From Variovorax sp. RA8 (lineage in GTDB: Bacteria > Pseudomonadota > Gammaproteobacteria > Burkholderiales > Burkholderiaceae_C), in contig NZ_LR594664.1 in the NCBI RefSeq assembly GCF_901827175.1, forward strand, positions 248,001 to 312,000: a stretch of DNA of 64,000 nucleotides, in the 5' to 3' direction. A model generated the notes under the pieces. The model was not told the DNA's origin, searched no databases, and saw nothing but the letters and a program-made list of their open reading frames with translations. Shown one piece after another: positions 26,279 through 33,254 of the stretch (position 1 is the stretch's first letter; each line of letters begins with the position of its first letter). The translations under genes and the position numbers were made by a program.

Positions 26279-26347
26279 TATCAACAATATTGCATTGAAA
26301 GGCCAATATATGTCGTTGTACTTCCCGATTCGGTCGGCCGAACATTC
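26279..26347 (+). promoter_or_regulatory. 69-bp two-part element, copy 3
   Basis: TATCAA, four bases, ATATTGCATTGAAAGG ending in CAATAT (dyad arms ATATTG and CAATAT, 11 bases apart), then after the fixed spacer GGTCGGCCGAACATTC. The length is 69 bases as in the other two copies. The downstream small gene starts at 26381, only 34 bases after the element, the shortest distance of the three. Confidence 0.65.
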
Positions 26348-26380
26348 ACCTCTGGATTCGTCGTGGTGAAGGAGCCAGGA

Positions 26381-26587
26381 ATGTCTATCGAGCTGCCCAC
26401 CCTCCTCCGTGCCCCCGAGAGCTTGGTGCGCTTCTTCTCGGCCGTGACGCTGAGCACCTACCGGCAGGGCTCAGCGGAAGACAGAAGCACTCTGCTTGTC
26501 CGCTCCGTGAGATTTCTCGGCCAGGTCTGGACGATGGTTGAGGCCAGGATCGGCGCCCGTTGCCTCATCGCGACAGCGGCACAGTAA
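26381..26587 (+). CDS. small hypothetical protein behind the 69-bp element
   Basis: A 68-aa protein starting at the ATG at 26381 after GGAGCCAGGA. The sequence MSIELPTLLRAPESLVRFFSAVTLSTYRQGSAEDRSTLLVR is amphipathic with no recognised family. It ends 14 bases before the DUF488 gene, so both are probably co-transcribed from the copy-3 element. Confidence 0.45.
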   Translation: MSIELPTLLRAPESLVRFFSAVTLSTYRQGSAEDRSTLLVRSVRFLGQVWTMVEARIGARCLIATAAQ

Positions 26588-26601
26588 GCGAAGGATCCAT
26601 C

Positions 26602-27030
26602 ATGCGACTGTCCATTTCCAAGGTCCTTGCCGGTACCGAAACTGAGAAACACGTGAATGGGGGCGTAACGTGTCAGCCGATCGTCTTGAAGCGCGTTCGC
26701 GAGAGCGCTTCGATTGACGACGGTTTGCGCGTTCTCGTCGACCGACTTTGGCCGCGCGGCCTGACGAAGGAGAAGGTAGCGGTCGATCTGTGGCTCAAGG
26801 AAGTGGCGCCGAGCAGTGCGTTGCGCCGCTGGTACGGACACGATCCACGACGTTGGACGTCCTTCATCGAGAAGTACCGCTCCGAGCTCGAGCAGCGGCC
26901 AGAGCTGCTGCGACGCCTCGATGACTTGTGCCGCAATGGCCGAGTAACGCTCGTCTACGACGCGAGCGACGAGTCGCGCAACAACGCTGTCGTGCTGCGA
27001 GACGTCCTAGCCGAGAGGCGCTTTGACTGA
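26602..27030 (+). CDS. DUF488 protein (YeaO-like)
   Basis: A 142-aa protein with the DUF488/YeaO signature: VLVDRLWPRGLTKEKVAVDLWLKEVAPSSALRRWYGHDPRRW, the helix FIEKYRSEL, and the C-terminal GRVTLVYDASDESRNNAVVLRDVL. The biochemical role is unknown. The domain is preceded by about 35 residues not typical of YeaO, so an internal start is possible. A second, longer DUF488 protein lies at 48939, also in the island. Confidence 0.88.
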   Translation: MRLSISKVLAGTETEKHVNGGVTCQPIVLKRVRESASIDDGLRVLVDRLWPRGLTKEKVAVDLWLKEVAPSSALRRWYGHDPRRWTSFIEKYRSELEQRPELLRRLDDLCRNGRVTLVYDASDESRNNAVVLRDVLAERRFD

Positions 27031-27057
27031 ACATCCGTCCACGAGAGGAGCACGGCG

Positions 27058-27756
27058 ATGAATACAGCGGACATCATGACCACGCCGGTCATCACCATCG
27101 CGCCCGACGCCCAGATACGTGACATCGTGACGCTGCTGCTCGAGAAGCGCATCAGCGGGGTACCTGTCGTCGCGAACGGGCACGTGGTCGGCGTAGTCAA
27201 CGAAGGCGATCTTCTTCATCGGTACGAGATCGGTACCGACGGCGACGTGGACCAGCGCTCCTGGTGGGCGCGATTGATCAGGCCCGACCGATTCTCAGCC
27301 AACTATGTCAAATCCCACGCCGGTCGGGCTCGTGACATCATGACGAGGCAAGTCGTTGTGGTCACAGAGGATACGTCGCTCCAGCAGATTGCATCGAACT
27401 TGGAAGCCCGTCACATCAGGCGACTTCCTGTTCTGCGCGGAAAACAACTCGTTGGCGTCGTGACCCGTGCAGATCTGGTCCGAGCCCTCGCCAAGAACAC
27501 GCAGGCTCCTGCACCGCTCCGCGCGCAGACGGACGAAGGCATCAGGCAGCGACTGTTGTCGGAACTGGAGAACCAGCGGTGGTGGCGCTCCGACTGGTCA
27601 GCCGTGTATGTCAGTGACGGGGTCGTGAGCTACCGCGGTTTGCTCGAATGCGAAGATGAGAGGCAAGCAGCTCGCATCGCAGCGGAGAACGTGCCCGGTG
27701 TTCGTGCCGTGGAAGACAATCGCATCCCGTTCGCCGCCTGGCAGGCGATGGTCTGA
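27058..27756 (+). CDS. CBS-pair plus BON domain protein
   Basis: A 232-aa protein. Residues 1-60 form CBS domain 1 ([48 protein letters not shown]), 90-150 CBS domain 2 ([51 protein letters not shown]), and 165-230 a BON-type fold ([35 protein letters not shown]...[10 protein letters not shown]). CBS pairs bind adenine nucleotides and sense energy state. It follows the DUF488 gene by 27 bases with a GAGAGGAG site, in the same direction as the ctaD gene behind it. Confidence 0.9.
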   Translation: MNTADIMTTPVITIAPDAQIRDIVTLLLEKRISGVPVVANGHVVGVVNEGDLLHRYEIGTDGDVDQRSWWARLIRPDRFSANYVKSHAGRARDIMTRQVVVVTEDTSLQQIASNLEARHIRRLPVLRGKQLVGVVTRADLVRALAKNTQAPAPLRAQTDEGIRQRLLSELENQRWWRSDWSAVYVSDGVVSYRGLLECEDERQAARIAAENVPGVRAVEDNRIPFAAWQAMV

Positions 27757-27808
27757 CGTGGCGCACGGTGCCAAACCTCATGCCGCACGCCTTCAAGGCG
27801 GCCCCGTC

Positions 27809-29406
27809 ATGGGCAAGCTCGCGGAGGCTCACCGCCCTGCACGTCTGCTTGGTTGGCGGCGCTGGATACTCGCCACCAACCACAAGGACATCGGTACGCT
27901 GTACCTGTTGTTCTCCTTCACCATGCTCATTGTTGGCGGCGTGCTGGCGATGGGCATCCGGTTGGAGCTGTTCCAGCCAGGACTCCAGTTCGTGAACCCG
28001 GAGCTGTTCAATCAACTCACGACGATGCACGGGATCATCATGATCTTCGGGGCGATCATGCCGGCCTTTGTCGGCTTCGCGAACTGGATGCTTCCACTGC
28101 AGATCGGCGCCTCCGACATGGCCTTCGCGCGGATGAACAACTTCAGCTTCTGGCTGCTGATTCCGGCGGCCATCATGCTGGTGGGTTCCTTCTTCATGCC
28201 CGGCGGCGCACCAGCAGGAGGCTGGACGATGTACCCGCCGCTGTCTCTGCAGATGGGACCGTCGATGGATACTCTCATCTTCTCGGTGCACCTCCTTGGC
28301 GTCAGCTCGATCATGGGCTCGATCAACATCATCGTGACCATCCTCAACATGCGCGCCCCGGGCATGACGCTGATGAAGATGCCGATGTTCTGCTGGACCT
28401 GGCGCATCACCGCCTACCTTCTGATCGCCGTGATGCCCGTGCTCGCCGGCGCCATCACCATGACGCTGACCGATCGTCACTTCGGCACGGCCTTCTTCGT
28501 CCCGTCAGCGGGGGGCGACCCTGTGATGTACCAGCATATCTTCTGGTTCTTCGGCCATCCCGAGGTCTACATCATGATCTTGCCGGCCTTCGGAATCATC
28601 AGCGCGATCGTCTCCACCTTTGCACGGAAAAAACTGTTCGGGTACACGTCGATGGTATATGCGACCGCGTCCATCGCGATCCTTTCATTCATCGTCTGGG
28701 CGCACCACATGTTCACCACCGGCATGCCGGTGACGGGACAGTTGTTCTTCATGTATGCGTCGATGCTGATCGCGGTACCGACGGGCGTCAAGATCTTCAA
28801 CTGGCTCGCGACGATGTGGAGAGGCTCGATGACCTTCGAGACTCCGATGCTGTTCGCCGTCGGCTTCATCTTCGTGTTCACCATGGGCGGGTTCACGGGG
28901 CTCATCGTGGCGGTAGTGCCGATCGACACCCAGGTACAGGATACCTACTACGTGGTAGCGCATTTTCACTACGTTCTCGTCGCAGGTTCGTTGTTTGCCA
29001 TGTTCGGCGGAGTCTATTACTGGGGCCCGAAATGGACCGGCGTCATGTACCGCGAGGTGCTGGCAAGGTTCATTTTTGGGGCTCGATGATCTTCTTCAAT
29101 CTCACCTTCTTCCCAATGCACTTTCTCGGGCTTGCGGGAATGCCGCGCCGCTACGCCGACTACCCCATGCAGTTCGCCGACTTCAACGTCGTGGCCTCTG
29201 TGGGCGCGCTCGGCTTCGGTCTCGCACAGGTCTACTTCTTCGTCTTCGTGGTGGTTCTCATGCTGCGTGGCAAGGGGACGCCCGCACCACAGAAACCTTG
29301 GGAAGGTGCAGAAGGCCTGGAGTGGGAGATCCCGTCTCCCGCGCCTTGGCATACATTCGAGCATCCACCGAGGCTGGATGCGACAGCCACTCGCATCGCG
29401 GCCTGA
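27809..29406 (+). pseudogene. ctaD: aa3-type cytochrome c oxidase subunit I (CtaD), one-base frameshift
   Basis: About 532 aa when joined. Heme-copper oxidase subunit I features are present: [18 protein letters not shown], heme ligand [10 protein letters not shown], CuB site [10 protein letters not shown], and HHMFTTGM, then [17 protein letters not shown]. The frame ends prematurely at a TGA near 29087; the true C-terminus ([30 protein letters not shown]) continues in another frame. One G is missing at CTGGCAAGG (about 29060; CTGGGCAAGG expected). A GTG at 27758 is an alternative start. No subunit II or III gene is nearby, so it would need partners from elsewhere. Confidence 0.9.
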
Positions 29407-29468
29407 GGCAGCCGCCTGGCCGGGATGCGGGGGCTGACAACAACATCGCGATGACGCTCACCTGGCCA

Positions 29469-31460
29469 TCAGGGGGGCTCGCCGTCCAGGTTCAGCCTGC
29501 CTCTCAGCAGCACGGAGAACACCGCGCCGCGCGCTCCGCCGCGGCGATTGGACGCGCGGATGTCACCGCCATATCTCTCGACAATGCTGCGGCTGATCCA
29601 AAGGCCGAGCCCAGTTCCACCAGACTTTCGGGTGACGAAGGGCTCGAACACTTCCGCGATCAGTTCCTCGCTCATACCGGGGCCGCTGTCAGCGATCGAG
29701 ATCTCGATACCGTCGTCGTCCCAGTCGCGGGTGGACAGCTCCAGCGTTCCTCCATCCGGCATCGCGTGGATCGCATTGGCCAGTATGTTCACGAGCACCT
29801 GTTTCAGCTCCTGTCGGTTGATCGCGGCTGTGCGGTCGCTGGTGAACTGGCGATCCACCCTGATGTTCGCCGCGGAATGTAGATGGCCCACCAGCCTGAA
29901 GCTCTCCTCGATCACCTCCGGCACATCGACATGGGTGACGTAGCCAGCAAACTCCGTCGGCCGCGCGAACTGGAGTAGCTGAGTCACGATCAGACGCATA
30001 CGCTCGATCTGCTCATCTGCAAGCTTCAGCTCCGCGCCCACTCTGCTGGCATCCGCGCCGAGGAGTTCGCGCACCAGGTCGAGGTTGCCCTGAATCACTG
30101 CGATGGGGTTGTTCAGCTCGTGTGCGATGCCCGCCGTAAGGCGGCCGACTGCGGCGAGCTTCTCCGCGCGAACGAACCGCTGCTGCGCAGACTGCAACGA
30201 GACATGGCTGGCCTCGAGCTCGCGCGTGCGCTCGGCGACCTTGACGTCGATCGCATCGAGGAGGTGATCCAGCTGACCGGCCAGCTGCCCGATCTCATCG
30301 TTGCTGTCCACCGCACCCACACGGACGTCGATCGCCCCGGCCTCCACCTGCTGCATCGTGCGCGCCATCTGTTCAAGGGGGCGGAAAATGCTGCGCGCCC
30401 AGCGCAACGAAACGAGTGTGGCGATGATCATTGCCGAGAGGAAGATGGCCGAAACTCCTACCAGCACTCCGTACTTGAACCTTGCGAAGGGTCGCTCAAG
30501 ATAGCCCACGTACAGCATTCCGACGCGTTGACCGGCGCCGTCCATCAGCGGCTGGTATCCCGAGATGTACCAGTCATTGACGACGAAAGCGCGATCAAGC
30601 CAAGCGCTACCGTTCTCCAGCACCGTGTCGCGAACGGACTGCGACACGCGCGTGCCGATCGCACGCTCATTGCCGAACAGTCGCACGTTGGTGCTGACGC
30701 GCAGATCTCCGAGAAACAGGCTCGCAGTCCCTTGGCTGCCGAAGGGCAGTGAGCCTTCGGGGTAGACGACTCCATTGATGTGATCGATCAGCGATATGTT
30801 CCGGTTGAGCAGCACGCCCCCCTGCACGTAGCCGAGCAAGCGGCCTTCAGCGGCTCTAACGGGGGCCAGCGCAAGCATGACCATCGCGCGGTCTTCCCTC
30901 GCGCCGGCGCTCGGCTCGGTGCCACGACCGGCTACGATCGGCACCACCACGCGCGACTGGAGCGAGGGCGCCAGTGCTGCGAACGCGGCGGGCGACAGCA
31001 CTTCGATGCTGGCTGTGGGGTCCGCGTCTCCTTCCCAACGGTCCAAACGTTGCTCCAGCCGCGATGCAGCGTCGAGCTGCGGTACTGCAGGCGGCACGCC
31101 CCAGTCGGTGACGAGCAGAGTGCCGTCGGCCGCGCGCAGGTTCAGGAAGTCCAGCCCTCCCCTGCTCTTGGCCTGCTGAAGCAGCGCGTGGATCTCTGAC
31201 ATCGACCTCGCCAGGTGCAAGCCATGAGAGCCGGCAACCGCAGCGGTTCTTGTTCCGACCTCAGCGAGCACACGCTCGAGGTAGCCATTGGCCACCGCGA
31301 GGTCGCTACGGACCTTGGTGATCAACATGCGTTCGAACGCCGTATGGCCCCAGACGAGCAAGAGCAGACCGAGCAGCGGCAGCACCACCAGCAGCGGCAG
31401 GAGCGTCATAGCCAGCAGCTTGTTGCGGATCGAGAATTGCTGGAAGCGCTTCAATCGCAT
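29469..31460 (-). CDS. membrane sensor histidine kinase (Cache-HAMP-HisKA-HATPase)
   Basis: A 663-aa kinase starting at the ATG at 31460. TM1 is at residues 16-37, an extracytoplasmic Cache-type sensor at 40-330 (GLDFLNLRAADGTLLVTDWG, then VGMLYVGY, typical of double Cache), TM2 at 331-352, HAMP at 353-408, a coiled coil, HisKA with His447 in AGIAHELNNPIAVIQGNL, and the ATPase with NAIHAMPDGG (N box), DSGPGMSEE (G1) and GGTGLGLWIS (G2). It lies 13 bases downstream of its response regulator gene on the minus strand. The ligand is unknown; adjacency suggests it controls the divergent formate dehydrogenase. Confidence 0.92.
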   Translation of the reverse strand: MRLKRFQQFSIRNKLLAMTLLPLLVVLPLLGLLLLVWGHTAFERMLITKVRSDLAVANGYLERVLAEVGTRTAAVAGSHGLHLARSMSEIHALLQQAKSRGGLDFLNLRAADGTLLVTDWGVPPAVPQLDAASRLEQRLDRWEGDADPTASIEVLSPAAFAALAPSLQSRVVVPIVAGRGTEPSAGAREDRAMVMLALAPVRAAEGRLLGYVQGGVLLNRNISLIDHINGVVYPEGSLPFGSQGTASLFLGDLRVSTNVRLFGNERAIGTRVSQSVRDTVLENGSAWLDRAFVVNDWYISGYQPLMDGAGQRVGMLYVGYLERPFARFKYGVLVGVSAIFLSAMIIATLVSLRWARSIFRPLEQMARTMQQVEAGAIDVRVGAVDSNDEIGQLAGQLDHLLDAIDVKVAERTRELEASHVSLQSAQQRFVRAEKLAAVGRLTAGIAHELNNPIAVIQGNLDLVRELLGADASRVGAELKLADEQIERMRLIVTQLLQFARPTEFAGYVTHVDVPEVIEESFRLVGHLHSAANIRVDRQFTSDRTAAINRQELKQVLVNILANAIHAMPDGGTLELSTRDWDDDGIEISIADSGPGMSEELIAEVFEPFVTRKSGGTGLGLWISRSIVERYGGDIRASNRRGGARGAVFSVLLRGRLNLDGEPP

Positions 31461-31473
31461 GACGCAGCACAGA

Positions 31474-32856
31474 TCAGTTCGAGCCCCACTCGGCGAGGCG
31501 GCGCTCGAGTGTGCGGCGTGAGATGCCGAGGAGTTGCGCTGCTCGCGACTTGTCGCCTCCAACCGACTCGAGCACGGCGAGGATGTGTTGCTTCTCCAAA
31601 GTCTGCAGGTCGGTGGGCCGTTCCACCGGCGGGGGTGCGCCCCGCGCCTCGTCGATTCGCTGGTAGAGGGCGGAGACGTTGAGTGCCCCCAGGATCAGCG
31701 AGCGCTCGATCAGGTTGCGTAGTTCGCGCACGTTGCCCGGCCAGTCGTACTGACGCAAATAGGCCAGTTCTTCAGCGGTCACCTTGAATGGTGCCAAGCC
31801 AAGTTGCGGCGCAAGTGTTGCGATGAAATGCTCGACCAGCTCGGCGATATCTTCCTTGTGCGCGCGCAGCGGCGGCAGGGTGATTTCGACCACCTGCAGC
31901 CGGTAGTACAGATCCTTGCGGAAGCGCCCAGCGTCCACCTCTGGCGCAAGCGGCCGATTGGTGGCGGCGACGATGCGCACATCGACCGGGATCTCCTGCT
32001 CACTTCCGACGGGACGGATGCGCCGGTCCTCAAGCGCGCGCAGCAAAGTGGACTGCAGCGCCAACGGCAGCTCGCCGATCTCGTCGAGGAACAAGGTACC
32101 ACCTTGGGCATAGACAAACAGGCCGTCGCGGCTCGAGCCAGCGCCCGCGAAGGCGCCCTGCGCATGGCCAAACAGTTCGCTCTCGATCAGTTCGGGCGAC
32201 ATCGTCGCACAGCTCACCGGAACGAACGGGCCTTCGGCGCGCGCGCTGTGGCGATGGAGCGCGAGTGCAGCGAGTTCCTTGCCCGTGCCCGATTCACCGG
32301 TCAACAGGACAGTACTTCCGACACCTGCCACCCGGTGCAGCGCCGCCTGGAGGCCTTTGATCTGCAGCGAGCGACCCACGAGGCCATCGGCCTGGGGCGT
32401 GCGTTGGGAGATGCTGCGTCTCAGCACCCAGTTCTCGCGCTCGAGGGACGCGCGCTCCAGGCCCTGCCGGACTGCATTGAGGATCTGTGCCACGCGAAAC
32501 GGCTTGAGGATGAAATCGCTGGCACCGGCGCGCAGCGCCTCGATCGCAGTGTCAAGATCGGCGAACGCCGTGATCAGCACCACCTCACCTGCATAGCCTT
32601 GCTCGCGCAGTTCGCGCAGCCAAGTGATGCCGCTTTTACCTGGCAGATTGATGTCCAGGATCACGAGGTCGAATCGGTGACGCCGAACCTGTTCATCGGC
32701 CTGCTCGGCCGTGGCGGCCCCTTGAACGTGACCGACTCGCGACCGCAACGTCTTTTCGAGGAAGTTGCGCATCCCCGGTTCGTCGTCCACGACGAGCACG
32801 GCCGCGAGAGGCCAGCGTCCATCGTGCGAGGCAGAGGGGTCGGGCAGGTCGATCAT
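31474..32856 (-). CDS. NtrC-family sigma-54-type response regulator with altered GAFTGA loop
   Basis: A 460-aa regulator. Receiver domain 18-130 (VVDDEPGMR; phospho-acceptor Asp68 in LVILDINLPG; Lys118), AAA+ domain 155-385 (Walker A GESGTGKE at 187-194, Walker B GGTLFLDEIGEL at 252-263), and a C-terminal Fis-type HTH (SVGGDKSRAAQLLGISRRTLERRLAEW). The sigma-54 contact loop, GAFTGA in nearly all members, reads GAFAGA (234-239). That threonine is important for sigma-54 contact, so activity through sigma-54 is not assured. The start is the ATG at 32856. First gene of the two-gene operon with the kinase. Confidence 0.92.
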   Translation of the reverse strand: MIDLPDPSASHDGRWPLAAVLVVDDEPGMRNFLEKTLRSRVGHVQGAATAEQADEQVRRHRFDLVILDINLPGKSGITWLRELREQGYAGEVVLITAFADLDTAIEALRAGASDFILKPFRVAQILNAVRQGLERASLERENWVLRRSISQRTPQADGLVGRSLQIKGLQAALHRVAGVGSTVLLTGESGTGKELAALALHRHSARAEGPFVPVSCATMSPELIESELFGHAQGAFAGAGSSRDGLFVYAQGGTLFLDEIGELPLALQSTLLRALEDRRIRPVGSEQEIPVDVRIVAATNRPLAPEVDAGRFRKDLYYRLQVVEITLPPLRAHKEDIAELVEHFIATLAPQLGLAPFKVTAEELAYLRQYDWPGNVRELRNLIERSLILGALNVSALYQRIDEARGAPPPVERPTDLQTLEKQHILAVLESVGGDKSRAAQLLGISRRTLERRLAEWGSN

Positions 32857-32898
32857 GAATGCCTGTCGTTGTACCCCATTCCCAAAGATCCGGCTCGG

Positions 32899-32933
32899 CG
32901 ACAACTTGTCGCGCCTACTGCGACAACTTGTCG
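32899..32933. promoter_or_regulatory. tandem perfect palindromes between the two-component and formate dehydrogenase operons
   Basis: CGACAACTTGTCG occurs twice (32899-32911 and 32921-32933). Each copy is a perfect palindrome about its central C, and the centres are 22 bases (two helix turns) apart. They sit 43-77 bases before the regulator start and 82-116 bases before the first formate dehydrogenase gene, an ideal site for control of both. Likely target of the adjacent NtrC-type regulator; no GG-N10-GC sigma-54 core promoter is visible in the intergenic region on either strand. Confidence 0.6.
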
Positions 32934-33014
32934 TGATCGCATGGGTCTTGCACCCGATTGCTGACGGCTTGGCTCTGACTGGTAATGAAGGGACACCTCG
33001 ACAGGAGATCCCCG

Positions 33015-33233
33015 ATGAGCGAATCCAGCGAACCTGCCCCGCCTCGACTCCGGCGCCGCCACTGGCTCGCCGCGGGGGGCGCAATCGGAGCGGCGGCGGC
33101 AGCCGTGGCTGCGTTGCCGATGATTCGCGATGCCGCGCCGGTACCGACGGGCCAGCAGCCCGCGTCGGAAAAGCGTAGCGGCTACGAAGCCACCCAGCAC
33201 GTGCTGCGGTACTACCAAACCACACGCATCTAG
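33015..33233 (+). CDS. formate dehydrogenase-region Tat-target small protein
   Basis: A 72-aa protein with a ribosome site GGAGA before the ATG at 33015. RRRHWLAAGGAIGAAAAAVAALP is a twin-arginine-like signal and the tail is EKRSGYEATQHVLRYYQTTRI. This combination is typical of the small Tat-target protein that precedes the large subunit in many proteobacterial formate dehydrogenase operons. Role unknown, perhaps assembly or export. First gene of the fdh operon, ending 21 bases before the large subunit gene. Confidence 0.85.
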   Translation: MSESSEPAPPRLRRRHWLAAGGAIGAAAAAVAALPMIRDAAPVPTGQQPASEKRSGYEATQHVLRYYQTTRI

Positions 33234-33254
33234 TCCACAACCCCGAGGCGCAAC

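Noticed and set aside
32934..33014. A sigma-54 (-24/-12) promoter for the fdh operon
   Set aside because: TTGCACCCGATTGCT looks similar at first, but the invariant GG is missing and the spacing is one base short; no GG-N10-GC pair was found.
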